Source: Bacteroidota bacterium (GTDB lineage Bacteria; Bacteroidota; Bacteroidia; Flavobacteriales; Flavobacteriaceae). Taken from it: 64,000 bases of DNA. How positions within the stretch are numbered: position 1 is the stretch's first letter; every line of letters begins with the position of its first letter. The position numbers and the translations under genes were made by a program. The notes under the pieces are model-generated. The model was not told the origin of the DNA. It saw only the letters and a program-made list of their open reading frames with translations, and did not search any database. This document shows, in pieces, positions 41,939 through 50,868 of this stretch. The stretch spans positions 1 through 64,000 of the forward strand of contig JAEXIT010000009.1 in the NCBI GenBank assembly GCA_023446155.1, given 5' to 3'.

Positions 41939-42286
41939 TTAAAGTGATTTTGTGTCCTCTTCGGGCACATCTTCTTCAAACTCGATGATATAAATATCTT
42001 CGTTGTCCCGTTTCATATAATATTTTTCGCGGGCATATTTTTCGATCTGGTCCGGATTTTTAAGCTTTTTGATATTTTCGCTGTCTTTTTTAATCTCGTC
42101 CTGATAGTATTTTTTATTGTCTTCGAGTTCGTTTATTTCCTTGTCCAGAACGCGGTGTTCCAGATAAGAATAGTTGTCCAGAAAGAGCATCCAGATTGCA
42201 AAAAACAGGCTTACCAATACGTATCGGTTCCCGAATATTTTCAGGAAAGGGTATTGAGTAACTATTTTTTCGAATGCTTTTTTCAT
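41939..42286 (-). CDS. Septum formation initiator, FtsB/DivIC family
   Basis: A short protein with one transmembrane helix (about residues 24-40) and a leucine-zipper-like coiled coil (RVLDKEINELEDNKKYYQDEI), then a conserved Lys-Tyr end (EKYAREKYYMKRDNEDIY). FtsB with FtsL and FtsQ activates septal wall synthesis. The acidic tail (EFEEDVPEEDTK) is typical of Bacteroidota homologues. It is cotranscribed with udk and the mutase genes, which are functionally unrelated. Confidence 0.88.
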   Translation of the reverse strand: MKKAFEKIVTQYPFLKIFGNRYVLVSLFFAIWMLFLDNYSYLEHRVLDKEINELEDNKKYYQDEIKKDSENIKKLKNPDQIEKYAREKYYMKRDNEDIYIIEFEEDVPEEDTKSL

Positions 42287-42308
42287 GGCTTATAAAGATA
42301 ACGATAAA

Positions 42309-42917
42309 TTATGATATTCTTTGGTTGATCACCGCACGTACCACGTCGATGGCGACCGTATTGTACTTGTCGTTCGGGATGATGATATCGGCATAAGCTT
42401 TCGATGGCTCGATAAATTGTTCGTGCATCGGTTTTAAAGTCGACTGGTAGCGGTTTAATACCTCTTCCATATCACGACCACGTTCGGCGATGTCCCGTTT
42501 TAAACGACGGATCAAACGCTCGTCGGAATCGGCATGAACAAAGATTTTTACATCAAACATATCGCGTAATTCCGGATTGGTCAGGATTAAAATTCCCTCC
42601 ACAATCATTACCTTACGCGGATGCGTTACGATGGTGTCGTCGGTTCGGTTGTGGGTTACAAACGAATATACCGGTTGTTCGATGGTTTTATCGTCTTTTA
42701 AGTCTTTAAGATGGCTTACCAATAATTCAAAGTCAATTGCTCTGGGATGATCAAAGTTGATAAGTGCGCGCTCATCAAAGCTCAGGTTGTTTGTCGCCTT
42801 ATAGTAGGAGTCCTGTGAAATGATCCCTACTTCGGTTTCGGGTAATTCATTCATAATCTGATGCACTACTGTCGTTTTTCCACTACCAGTTCCTCCGGCA
42901 ATACCAATTATAAGCAT
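42309..42917 (-). CDS. udk: Uridine kinase
   Basis: The enzyme phosphorylates uridine and cytidine in salvage. Walker A is GGTGSGKTT near residue 8, and the substrate segments ISQDSYYK, FDHPRAID and RRLKRDIAERGRD are intact. The 202-residue length is standard. It is the first gene of the udk-ftsB-mutA-scpA row, with a -7 box 27 bases upstream. Confidence 0.95.
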   Translation of the reverse strand: MLIIGIAGGTGSGKTTVVHQIMNELPETEVGIISQDSYYKATNNLSFDERALINFDHPRAIDFELLVSHLKDLKDDKTIEQPVYSFVTHNRTDDTIVTHPRKVMIVEGILILTNPELRDMFDVKIFVHADSDERLIRRLKRDIAERGRDMEEVLNRYQSTLKPMHEQFIEPSKAYADIIIPNDKYNTVAIDVVRAVINQRIS

Positions 42918-42944
42918 AAATAGTTTTGTTGTTTTTTATCACCG

Positions 42945-42952
42945 CAAAAATA
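42945..42952 (-). promoter_or_regulatory. Putative -7 promoter box for udk
   Basis: The minus-strand TATTTTTG matches TAnnTTTG and lies 27 bases before the udk start. Confidence 0.5.
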
Positions 42953-43040
42953 ATAATTAATAGGAAGTAGGGTTTATTTTTTTTAGTTTTATGCTGTTTG
43001 AGGATTATTCAGACCCGGTATAAATTGTATCGGACCTAAA

Positions 43041-43048
43041 TAACTTTG
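43041..43048 (+). promoter_or_regulatory. Putative -7 promoter box for the Crp-like gene
   Basis: TAACTTTG fits TAnnTTTG, 27 bases before the start at 43076. Confidence 0.5.
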
Positions 43049-43075
43049 TTTTAAAACTTTAGCAGCAGTACTATT

Positions 43076-43645
43076 ATGGCGATAGCAATCCAGGACGATG
43101 CGACGGCGGGAAAGATGATGCTTTACCTGGCCGAAAAGTACCAACTCGAATCGATTACGGTCGATGTCCGGACAACTTTACTGGAGGAAGGTGAAAAAGC
43201 GCGCCGTATTTATTTTATAAAGGAAGGTTGCCTGCGTTTGTGGATGAACAGCAATGGAAAGGAAATCACGAATCAGTTTTTTTTCGAAGGAAGTCTGGTG
43301 GCCTCGCTGGAAAGTGTACTTACGAATCAGCCGAGCGATTTTTATCTGGAAACCTTAGAGAAGAGCGTACTCTATGTGTTGGAAAAAGAACGTTTTGAAC
43401 AGTTATGGGAACAGGATGCCGAGTTTAAAGCCTGGTTTGACAACTATATTCTAAAACGGTTTATCTACTATTCGAAACATCTGCTGTCATTTTTACGGGA
43501 TAAACCCGAAGAGCGCTATCGCAATCTTCTACAAAAGAATCCGGATATTTTCCAACGGGTTCCGCAACATTATATCGCAACTTATTTAGGAATTACAGCC
43601 GTTTCGCTAAGTCGTATCCGGAATAAAGTGGCCCGGATAAAATAA
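43076..43645 (+). CDS. Crp/Fnr family transcriptional regulator
   Basis: A cyclic-nucleotide-binding fold (TLLEEGEKARRIYFIKEG, then QFFFEGSLVASLES) is joined by a long helix to a short HTH (HYIATYLGITAVSLSRIRNKV). At 189 residues it is the short form abundant in Flavobacteriaceae. The phosphate-binding cassette is not typical of cAMP binders, so the ligand is unknown. It is monocistronic, and the convergent neighbour is the TlpA gene. Confidence 0.88.
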   Translation: MAIAIQDDATAGKMMLYLAEKYQLESITVDVRTTLLEEGEKARRIYFIKEGCLRLWMNSNGKEITNQFFFEGSLVASLESVLTNQPSDFYLETLEKSVLYVLEKERFEQLWEQDAEFKAWFDNYILKRFIYYSKHLLSFLRDKPEERYRNLLQKNPDIFQRVPQHYIATYLGITAVSLSRIRNKVARIK

Positions 43646-43708
43646 ACCCGTAGCGGCAATTATAATGGAAACTACAGGTTTGTGATCGTATGATTTTAAT
43701 GAATACGT

Positions 43709-44728
43709 TTATTTTAGGAGTTGATCCAAAAACGGTTTTAATTCGGATGATGACGGTCTGTCGGCATTCGGATTGATTACTTTTCCATCCGGTCCGATTA
43801 GAATAAAACGCGGAATACCATCGATTTTAAACGCCTGAATCCAGTCGGATTTCCAATCGTTATCGGCAAATAACTGAATACCGCCCAACTGCTTGTCGGC
43901 TACAAATTTTTTCCACTTTTCGAAATCTTTTTGAGCATCAATCGAAATACTGATAAACTCGATATTTTTTCCTTTATACCTGTCTTCGAGTTTTTGTAAA
44001 TGCGGAATTTCAACGCGACACGGTCCGCACCAGGTAGCCCAGATATCAATATACAGATACTTTCCTTTTAGTGACGACAATTTGGTTTTGCCTCCTTTGT
44101 GATTGACATAGTCAAATTCGGGCGCCATTATGCCTTCCAAAGCGGTAATTCCATTTGTACGAAGTCGAACGGCTTTAAGCTCTTCGGCGATGCGTATGTT
44201 TTCGTTTTCATATTCGGCAAGCATCTGCTTTGTAAAATCCGAATTAAAAGCATTGGCGGTAAGATAGGTTTTGGCATCCGAAAAACGTTTGTTTAGTGCC
44301 GTTTGTAATTCGGCATCGCTTGGTAATTTTCCGCCAAAACTTTGTTTCATTTTGGTATCGTCGGCTACTTTTTTAAGGAGATAGTTGTTTTCGGTGGCAC
44401 CGTTTCCACGAAACGATAGTGTTTCCCGAAATTTTTTACCATCCGCTTTTAGATCGAGATCATACCCCGGACTGAAATATAAGATTGCAAATTCGGCACC
44501 GTCAAACAACTGATAAAAACCTTGTGGCGCATTAAAATTGTCTGAGAATTTCCCATCTTTTCCTTTTAAAGTAACTTTAAAGGATTTGTTATGTAGCACT
44601 ATAGAATCGGAATTGGGATGAGCAATTTCTGCTTTAAAGCGTACGTTCGTTTCCTGTGCGTATAGTCCGGTCGAAGCCAATACCAAAGCAAGTAGTATTT
44701 TTTTCACGAGTTCTGATTTATCGTTCAA
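43709..44728 (-). CDS. TlpA-like thioredoxin-fold protein with N-terminal DUF4369
   Basis: A signal peptide (to GLYAQ) precedes a beta-rich N-terminal domain (DUF4369-like, residues about 28-115), a helical linker, and a TlpA thioredoxin domain with WATWCGPC (Cys234, Cys237). It should reduce or relay disulfides in the periplasm, for instance for cytochrome maturation. A GTG at 44707 would give MKKILLALVL, a more usual signal peptide start, so the true start may be seven codons later. Confidence 0.87.
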   Translation of the reverse strand: MNDKSELVKKILLALVLASTGLYAQETNVRFKAEIAHPNSDSIVLHNKSFKVTLKGKDGKFSDNFNAPQGFYQLFDGAEFAILYFSPGYDLDLKADGKKFRETLSFRGNGATENNYLLKKVADDTKMKQSFGGKLPSDAELQTALNKRFSDAKTYLTANAFNSDFTKQMLAEYENENIRIAEELKAVRLRTNGITALEGIMAPEFDYVNHKGGKTKLSSLKGKYLYIDIWATWCGPCRVEIPHLQKLEDRYKGKNIEFISISIDAQKDFEKWKKFVADKQLGGIQLFADNDWKSDWIQAFKIDGIPRFILIGPDGKVINPNADRPSSSELKPFLDQLLK

Positions 44729-44831
44729 ATATAGTCGGATTATTCTTATATGATCAAAAAAATAATTGATCTTAACAATTGTTATCGTTTTCTGCTATCC
44801 ATTCCTTTGAATTTTGCTTAAAAATAAAAAG

Positions 44832-45806
44832 ATGAAAGCAGCTGTATTAGCACAATTGGGAACGGTTCCGGTTTATGCCGAATTTGCCGATCCGCAACCT
44901 AAAAGCGAAAATGAAATCGTAATGGATGTCAAAGCCGCATCGGTAAAAAATCTGGACAAACTACGCGCCAGTGGAAAACACTACGCCAGTTATACGCAAT
45001 TGCCCACTGTAGTTGGTTTTGACGGCGTAGGAACGTTGGCCGATGGCACCTTAGTATATGCCCAGGGAATCAGCGGAATGTTGGCCGAAAAAGCGTTGAT
45101 CAACAAAGGAAAATACCTTGTCCTTCCTTCGAATATCGATGTGGCTACTGCGGCAGCTTTGCCCAATGCAGTCATCGGATCGGCAATGGCGTTAGTGTTT
45201 CGCGCTAAAATCCGTCCCGGTGCAGTGGTGTTGATCAACGGTGCGACGGGTGTAACCGGACAAGTAGCGGTGCAATTGGCGAAGCATTACGGCGCGTCGA
45301 AGGTAATCGCAACCGGAAGAAACGCCGATTCATTGGAAAGATTATTGACTTTGGGTGCCGACGAGATCCTGTCATTACAAGATGAGGATGCCGTTATTGT
45401 GGAAAAACTAAAAGCGATTCAGCTACAAAATCCTATCGATATTGTGATCGATTATATTTGGGGCCATTCGGTGGAGTTGTTGCTTCGGGCGTTAAAAGGG
45501 AAGGGCGGCTATACGCATCCGGTAAAAATCGTAACAGTGGGTAGTAGTTCGGGAGAGGAAATTGTATTGCGTTCCGATGTATTGCGTAGTACGGCGATCG
45601 AAATTCTGGGTTCAGGAATTGGCAGTCTTTCCGAAAATGAAATGAAATTATATATCGAAGAAGTATTGCCGGAAGCTTTTAAACTGGCAGCCAACGGAAA
45701 ATTGCAGATCGCAACCGAAGTAGCGCCATTAGCACAAATCCAAGACTATTGGAATAAAACGATCGATGCCGGAAAACGACTGGTGGTTTGTGTGGGATTA
45801 GAATAA
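44832..45806 (+). CDS. Medium-chain dehydrogenase/quinone oxidoreductase
   Basis: A zinc-free MDR protein: GroES-like part (VMDVKAASVKNLDKLRASG, PTVVGFDGVGT) and nucleotide-binding part with INGATGVTGQVAVQLAKHYGA. No Cys or His zinc ligands are seen at the usual places. It is likely an NADPH-dependent quinone or enone reductase. The ATG at 44832 (MKAAVLAQLG) is the family-typical start. An upstream in-frame start at 44814 adds six residues. Confidence 0.87.
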   Translation: MKAAVLAQLGTVPVYAEFADPQPKSENEIVMDVKAASVKNLDKLRASGKHYASYTQLPTVVGFDGVGTLADGTLVYAQGISGMLAEKALINKGKYLVLPSNIDVATAAALPNAVIGSAMALVFRAKIRPGAVVLINGATGVTGQVAVQLAKHYGASKVIATGRNADSLERLLTLGADEILSLQDEDAVIVEKLKAIQLQNPIDIVIDYIWGHSVELLLRALKGKGGYTHPVKIVTVGSSSGEEIVLRSDVLRSTAIEILGSGIGSLSENEMKLYIEEVLPEAFKLAANGKLQIATEVAPLAQIQDYWNKTIDAGKRLVVCVGLE

Positions 45807-45813
45807 AGAGGAA

Positions 45814-45834
45814 AGAAACAAGAAACAAGAAACA
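45814..45834. repeat. Three tandem copies of AGAAACA
   Basis: The heptamer AGAAACA occurs three times in a row in the gap between the oxidoreductase and monooxygenase genes. It is short, and copy-number variation by slippage is possible. Confidence 0.7.
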
Positions 45835-45904
45835 AGATTGTAGATGTCTTAAAATCTTTGAAAAAAATATCCGATGTTTGTGAAATAATTAAACAGCAAA
45901 TAAT

Positions 45905-46186
45905 ATGATCACTATAGTAGCCACACTTAGAGCGAAAGCCGAATATCGGGAAATGGTTTTGGCGACATTACAGGAATTGGTAAAAGCGTCGGCACAGGAA
46001 AACGGATGCAACGAATACCGATTGCATGTTTCGGCGAATAATCCGTTGGAGTTTCTTTTTTATGAAGTTTGGGAAAGCAAAGCCGCTATCGATGCCCATA
46101 CGCAAACCACCCACTTTTTGGATTTTCAGCAAAAAGCAACAGAATGGTTGGAACAAAGCGAAATCAATCTGTATCAACCGCTATAA
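45905..46186 (+). CDS. Antibiotic biosynthesis monooxygenase (ABM) domain protein
   Basis: A 93-residue ferredoxin-like ABM domain begins MITIVATLRAKAEYREMVLATLQELV and ends HFLDFQQKATEWLEQSEINLYQPL. It resembles YgiN-type quinol monooxygenases. The neighbouring quinone oxidoreductase gene makes a shared quinone substrate plausible, though only by proximity. It ends 11 bases before the first of three TonB-C genes. Confidence 0.82.
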   Translation: MITIVATLRAKAEYREMVLATLQELVKASAQENGCNEYRLHVSANNPLEFLFYEVWESKAAIDAHTQTTHFLDFQQKATEWLEQSEINLYQPL

Positions 46187-46197
46187 TTTACAATTTT

Positions 46198-46869
46198 ATG
46201 ATCAATAAATTAAGAATGCTAACCATATGTGTACTGGTTGGAATGGGTGCTTTTGCGCAAAGTGCTGTTAATTATGAAGGGGAAACAATTAACCGTTTGG
46301 ATAAGGACGGAAAGAAACAGGGTGTCTGGAAATTGTTCGATACAGAAAGAGGTATTAGAATCGTCGGTAAAACCCAAGACGATGTTTTTGTGTCTACTAT
46401 CGAGTACTATTTTAAAGATTATTTAGTGCTTACCTATAACACAGAAACGAAAGGGTATACCTTTTACGAAGATTTGAAAGGGAGTCCGGTAACGATAGTA
46501 GATAAAGGGAATAAGCTAACTGAAGTCGTAAAGGATAATGGAGAAGTTCTCGATGAGAAGAGGCGAAAAGTTTTTTTTGGTGTTCAGGAGTTGCGACCAA
46601 TATTTTACGGGGGGAAGCAGGGGATGCATAGTTTTATCGAAAATGCCGTAAAAAAGAATACTTTACGACATTCGGGTAAAGTAAAGTTAATGTGGACAAT
46701 CGATAATGATGGAATCGTTACCAATGTAAAAGTAATGGAAAGTGAGAATAGTGCTTTAAATGAAGAAGCTGTTCGGATTATCCAAAGTATGCCGCGTTGG
46801 CAACCCGGTATTCAGCGCGGAAGTTTTGTACGGGTGAATTTTACCACATCGATTGTATTTAACAACTAA
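46198..46869 (+). CDS. Secreted MORN-like/TonB C-terminal domain protein, copy 1
   Basis: A cleavable signal peptide (to GAFAQS) is followed by ETINRLDKDGKKQGVWKLFD, a MORN/YwqK-like motif, and a C-terminal TonB domain with VKLMWTIDNDGIVTNVKV and MPRWQPG. Unlike true TonB it has no membrane anchor. The start at 46198 (MINKLRML) fits the two paralogues. It is the first of three tandem paralogues that share every motif. Function unknown. Confidence 0.75.
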   Translation: MINKLRMLTICVLVGMGAFAQSAVNYEGETINRLDKDGKKQGVWKLFDTERGIRIVGKTQDDVFVSTIEYYFKDYLVLTYNTETKGYTFYEDLKGSPVTIVDKGNKLTEVVKDNGEVLDEKRRKVFFGVQELRPIFYGGKQGMHSFIENAVKKNTLRHSGKVKLMWTIDNDGIVTNVKVMESENSALNEEAVRIIQSMPRWQPGIQRGSFVRVNFTTSIVFNN

Positions 46870-46916
46870 GTCTGTTTTTTAGAATGCTTTCCAGGGAATA
46901 GAATATAAATAAATAA

Positions 46917-47591
46917 ATGAGCACAAAATTAAAAGCAATGGCACTATGCCTGATGATTTCAGTCTGCACATTAGGACAAAGCGAAATCAAATACGAAGGC
47001 GAAACGATTAACCGAATTGATAAAGACGGAAAGAAACAGGGTGTCTGGAAATTGTTTGATACTAAACGGGCGATTATGGTCGTTGGCAACATGGAAAATG
47101 ATGTCTTTGTATCCAATATCGAATACTATCAAAATGGAAAATTAGTCGTGTCGCAAAATAAAGACAAAGGCGAGTATGTCTTTTATGTGGATTCGAAAGC
47201 CGTTCGTGCGAAAACAATTGTTGAAAAGGACGAATACAAAATTGTAGCAGAAAACGGAGAAACATTAGAGGAGGCAATACTGGCTAATTTTAAGTCGATT
47301 GGAAGTTTGGCACCGTTCTTTTACGGAGCGCCCAATGCCATGCAAAATTTTCTGAACAACGAAATGAACAAAAAGAAATGGAACGATTCGGGAAAGGTGA
47401 AATTTAACTTTATCGTTGATAAAAACGGATGGATCACAGAAGTGAAAGTAGCCGAAAGTGGAAACGAAACACTTAATGAAGATGCGATCCGAATTGTGGA
47501 AAAGATGCCGCGATGGCAACCGGGATTCGATAAAGGCAAATTTGTACTATATCGTTTAAATAGTGCCATAACGTTTGATAGCGGGATGTAA
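46917..47591 (+). CDS. Secreted MORN-like/TonB C-terminal domain protein, copy 2
   Basis: The same architecture as its neighbours: signal peptide ending TLGQ, ETINRIDKDGKKQGVWKLFD, a central variable part, then VDKNGWITEVKVAESGNE and MPRWQPGF. The first 70 residues and the last 60 are closest to the other copies; the middle is more divergent. It follows copy 1 by 47 bp and precedes copy 3 by 31 bp. Confidence 0.75.
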   Translation: MSTKLKAMALCLMISVCTLGQSEIKYEGETINRIDKDGKKQGVWKLFDTKRAIMVVGNMENDVFVSNIEYYQNGKLVVSQNKDKGEYVFYVDSKAVRAKTIVEKDEYKIVAENGETLEEAILANFKSIGSLAPFFYGAPNAMQNFLNNEMNKKKWNDSGKVKFNFIVDKNGWITEVKVAESGNETLNEDAIRIVEKMPRWQPGFDKGKFVLYRLNSAITFDSGM

Positions 47592-47622
47592 TAATGCTGT
47601 AAAATAATTTGAAAAACCTTCT

Positions 47623-48294
47623 ATGAAAATAAAACTAAGAATATTGACTTTAAGCCTTTTGATGACCATTGGCACTTTTGCGCAAAGCGAAATCAAATAT
47701 GAAGGCGAAACGATTAACCGTATCGATAAGGACGGAAAGAAATACGGTGTCTGGAAATTGTTTGATAAAGACAAAGGTATTATGATTGTGATGAAAATGG
47801 AAAACGATGCTTTTGCCTCCAATATCGACTATTACCGGAATGAACAACGGATTGTCTCACAGGATAAAACCGATCCGGGGAAATATCATTTTTATCTGGA
47901 TTCCAAACCGGTTCCGGTTAAAATAATAGTCGAAAATGACAAACGGATAGTAGTACAGGAAAACGGAAAAGCACTGGATGAAAAAAGTCAGGAGGCTTTT
48001 TTTAGTGTTTTAGGGGTGAAAATGACGTACTATGGAGGTGAAACAGCTTTGCGGAAATTTCTGATTAACGCGAGTAGCGGCGATTGGGATAACTCGGCAA
48101 GCGTGCAGTTACGATGGACTATTGATAAAAACGGAGGCGTCGAAAATCTAAAAGTGATCAAAAGCGATAATGAAGCTTTAAACGAAAAAGCGATACAGAT
48201 CATCCAGAAAATGCCACGTTGGCAACCGGGTTTTTCAAATGGACGTTTCCTAAAAGGAATGTATACTACCGGAATTCGGTTTATGGCGGGATAA
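47623..48294 (+). CDS. Secreted MORN-like/TonB C-terminal domain protein, copy 3
   Basis: Signal peptide ending TFAQ, ETINRIDKDGKKYGVWKLFD, and TonB-C part with IDKNGGVENLKVIKSDNE and MPRWQPGF. It shares nearly the whole N-terminal block with copies 1 and 2. The three are in the same direction with gaps under 50 bp and probably form one transcript. Possible roles are envelope binding or inhibition of TonB-linked transport. Confidence 0.75.
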   Translation: MKIKLRILTLSLLMTIGTFAQSEIKYEGETINRIDKDGKKYGVWKLFDKDKGIMIVMKMENDAFASNIDYYRNEQRIVSQDKTDPGKYHFYLDSKPVPVKIIVENDKRIVVQENGKALDEKSQEAFFSVLGVKMTYYGGETALRKFLINASSGDWDNSASVQLRWTIDKNGGVENLKVIKSDNEALNEKAIQIIQKMPRWQPGFSNGRFLKGMYTTGIRFMAG

Positions 48295-48381
48295 GGAAAT
48301 AGACCGATAGTTATTGACACCAGCCAGGTGTGATCTGAAAAATAAAACCTAACTTTCGGCTTCTAAAAACTGTTCAGAAAA

Positions 48382-48828
48382 ATGAATCTTTTCCGTTTTT
48401 TTCAAAAAAAGAAACCCGATCCGGATTACCTCATCTTCGGCATTTTTAAAAGCGGTGACTATCTCGGTTCGTATACGATTTACAAACTGACCGCTACCCA
48501 ATTATGGGCCGATACCCGCGAAGTATGGCATTCAGAACGCTTTAATATGACCAGAGGTTATGTGTTTAAAGGGGAACAACTATCCGAAGCAAAATTTAAT
48601 CAGGTTAAAGGATTATTGGGTACGATTCCACAGGAATTACTAACCGGCGACTGGGATGGTTTTTACACTACCGGAAATAAGAATGAAGATAAACTCGTAT
48701 TGGCATTTGGTACTTCGGCATTTGAAAAGACAATCACGATCGACGACTATGTGATTGCAACGGAAAAACTCCCGATAGCGGTTCGCGACTTTAGACGAGC
48801 CATTGAAAAGTGGGTAAAAGTAATATAA
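48382..48828 (+). CDS. Hypothetical protein, 148 residues
   Basis: I do not recognise the family. The protein begins with a basic patch (FRFFQKKKPDPD), then has mixed beta and helix content with aromatic-rich segments (YTIYKLTATQLWADTREVWH, GDWDGFYTTGN). There is no signal peptide or membrane helix. The frame is long enough, and its codon use resembles the neighbours. It is followed by a strong perfect hairpin. Confidence 0.6.
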   Translation: MNLFRFFQKKKPDPDYLIFGIFKSGDYLGSYTIYKLTATQLWADTREVWHSERFNMTRGYVFKGEQLSEAKFNQVKGLLGTIPQELLTGDWDGFYTTGNKNEDKLVLAFGTSAFEKTITIDDYVIATEKLPIAVRDFRRAIEKWVKVI

Positions 48829-48849
48829 GAACGATTCGGTCAGATTACA

Positions 48850-48890
48850 AAAAACAGCCTTAAAGCAAGTGTCTTTAAGGCTGTTTTTGT
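48850..48890. terminator. Strong bidirectional terminator
   Basis: A perfect 16-bp stem (arms 48850-48865 and 48873-48888) with a 7-nt loop and a T tract after it. It separates the hypothetical gene from the small convergent gene. Confidence 0.85.
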
Positions 48891-48898
48891 ATTGGATA

Positions 48899-49102
48899 TT
48901 ACGCAGTTTTTCGAATTGCTTTATAGACCAATCCGGATCCAAAATAGAAAGTTGAAGCCACTAAAAATGTGATACCAACCATTCCGAAAAACTCCATAAA
49001 TCGGAGTAACATGCTGGGTTCTTTTGCGTCACCATCCATTAAAAAACCAATGGTGGTAAGGGTTGAAGACAGGGCAAAGATGTTTAACAATTTTCTTTTC
49101 AT
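48899..49102 (-). CDS. Hypothetical small membrane protein, 67 residues
   Basis: The short frame encodes two predicted membrane helices (about residues 5-22 and 38-58) with a small loop carrying DGDAKEPS and a basic C-terminus. It ends at the terminator, with nothing upstream that supports a promoter. The reading is plausible but not certain. Confidence 0.4.
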   Translation of the reverse strand: MKRKLLNIFALSSTLTTIGFLMDGDAKEPSMLLRFMEFFGMVGITFLVASTFYFGSGLVYKAIRKTA

Positions 49103-49573
49103 AACTACATATCAGGTTGTTTGGTTATTTATTCACTCAAACGATTTTTATCCGGGTTTAGTATACTGCTATTGGTAGCGATGGAAGGGAGATGCAGTGG
49201 TTCTTTCATCGTTTTTTACCCGAATTAAGAGGTTTTTAAGTGGGAAAAATAGAGACATTATTGGTTGGTCACATGGACAGTTTGAGACTTTTTTTTACTT
49301 ATTCGGGTCGTGTGAAAAACAATTGATTTCATTTTAAATTGTTTGTAATCAGGTTTTTATGATTTATTTTTTTTCTTTTTGCGATATGGATTCAAGGATG
49401 TAGGGACGGTAGAGGGCTTATCCTAAGGAATCCATAACTCTTTACCTTTGTACTGTAAATCTATTCAAAATAAATGTTGATCAGAAGTCAGTCATTAGCT
49501 ATGAAATTAACGATATCCGACTCCGGAATCGTAGTATTACTGGGAAACAAATAACATTAAAAACATCGTGATT
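49103..49573. other. Gene-poor region before the VGIN gene triplet
   Basis: About 470 AT-rich bases. A -7 box TACCTTTG (49443-49450) is visible. A 17-codon frame (49501-49554) of unknown coding status lies between it and the first VGIN gene. A decamer GCTTATCCTA at 49416-49425 recurs before the AraC gene. No other gene, repeat or RNA was recognised. Confidence 0.5.
49443..49450 (+). promoter_or_regulatory. Putative -7 promoter box for the VGIN triplet
   Basis: TACCTTTG fits TAnnTTTG and would give a leader of about 120 bases to the first VGIN gene. This distance is longer than for the other boxes in the window. Confidence 0.4.
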
Positions 49574-50173
49574 ATGATAAAATTTAAATTATGCTTAAGC
49601 TTTTTGTGTTTTTTATCTCTAAGCTGTTTTTCTCAGGTTGGGATTAATACTGATACTCCGGATGCTACTTTAGATGTGAATGGAAATGTCAAGTTGAGAG
49701 TGATCAATACGACTACCGGAAATACCAATAGTATTTCTCCTTTGGTTATGGATGATGTTACTAAGGAGATAAAAGTGATTCGATCGAGTTCAGGAAATAC
49801 TTTTTCAATCAATTATTTAGTCTACCACCTCCGTAATGTAAATAAAGATTGGGTTTTCGATTTTAATACAAAAATTAGCACCAGTGATTATACTTTGGTA
49901 ATAGTGGGAAGTTCTTTTGATAAAAATTTAAAGCTTCCTCTCACTGTGGATTGTGATTATAGTCCTATAAATGTTTACGCTTTTCAGAGTGGGGGTACTT
50001 GGCATATCAATGCTGATTATATGGATTCTACGACTGAAAGAGGCGAAAATGGTACCTGGAAGATATATTGTCTGGCTATTAATAATAGCATCTTAAAAAG
50101 ATTGCCTTCTGTGTCTAAAAATATGAATGGATCACAAAATGGAAGTGCAGCAAGTCCTCCGGCAGGGTTATAG
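49574..50173 (+). CDS. Small secreted protein with VGINT repeat motif, copy 1
   Basis: A signal peptide (to CFSQ) is followed by VGINTDTPDATLDVNGNVKL, the motif that begins many Bacteroidota surface and tail-fibre-like proteins, then a compact domain ending NGSQNGSAASPPAGL. At about 200 residues it lacks the long repetitive or chaperone parts of larger relatives. The ATG at 49574 aligns with the starts in the other two copies; the GTG six bases earlier is less likely. Three tandem homologues suggest recent duplication. Confidence 0.7.
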   Translation: MIKFKLCLSFLCFLSLSCFSQVGINTDTPDATLDVNGNVKLRVINTTTGNTNSISPLVMDDVTKEIKVIRSSSGNTFSINYLVYHLRNVNKDWVFDFNTKISTSDYTLVIVGSSFDKNLKLPLTVDCDYSPINVYAFQSGGTWHINADYMDSTTERGENGTWKIYCLAINNSILKRLPSVSKNMNGSQNGSAASPPAGL

Positions 50174-50221
50174 TCCTCAATAGGGTATAATGAATTGTAA
50201 AAACAGTAAAAGATAGTGATT

Positions 50222-50812
50222 ATGGTAAAAATGAAGTTATTAGTAAGTTTTTTATATTTTTTATCTCTAAGTTGCTTTGCTCAGGTTGGGATTAATACCA
50301 TTACTCCTGAAGCTACTTTGGATATTAATGGCAATTTAAAGATCAGAACTACAGGTGTTGTTTCTAATAGTACTACTCGAACAACTTCTCTGGTTGTTGA
50401 TGATACCACTAAAGAGATAAAAAGATTTAAAGCGGCTGGCTATACGATCAATTATATTACGTATAATTTGAATAATGTCAATCAAGATTGGGTTGCGGAC
50501 TTTGATACAAAGATTGACGCCAGAAATTATGCTTTAGTGATAGTGGGGAGTTCTTTTGATAAAAACTTATCGATTAATTATCCCGATCCAGGGGTGTATA
50601 GTCCTGTGAATGTTTATACTTTTCGGTGGAGAGATACATGGCATATCAGTGCCGATTACAAGGACAGTGAAACGTTTCGTAATGAGAATGGTAATTGGAC
50701 GATAAATTGTCTTATTATTAGTAAGATTCTAATAAAAGAGATGCCTACTGTTAGCGTGGATATGCATGGCTCCGAAAATGGGAGTCTGGCAAGTGCTCCG
50801 GCAGGATTATAG
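50222..50812 (+). CDS. Small secreted protein with VGINT repeat motif, copy 2
   Basis: The same layout as copy 1: signal peptide ending CFAQ, VGINTITPEATLDINGNLKI, then VNQDWVADFDTKIDARNYALVIVGSSFDKN and a C-terminal DMHGSENGSLASAPAGL. Its 5' flank (GTAAAAACAGTAAAAGATAG) is repeated almost exactly before copy 3. The ATG at 50222 is preferred over the GTG at 50216. Confidence 0.7.
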   Translation: MVKMKLLVSFLYFLSLSCFAQVGINTITPEATLDINGNLKIRTTGVVSNSTTRTTSLVVDDTTKEIKRFKAAGYTINYITYNLNNVNQDWVADFDTKIDARNYALVIVGSSFDKNLSINYPDPGVYSPVNVYTFRWRDTWHISADYKDSETFRNENGNWTINCLIISKILIKEMPTVSVDMHGSENGSLASAPAGL

Positions 50813-50868
50813 TCTCGATTTTTATAATCTCGCAATGAAATTGTAAAAAACAGTAATAGATAGTAATT

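Noticed and set aside
48314..48335. Short inverted repeat ACACC ... GGTGT after the third TonB-C gene, like the ends of the REP palindrome
   Set aside because: Only about five bases match on each arm, so it may be a decayed copy or chance. It is too weak to claim.
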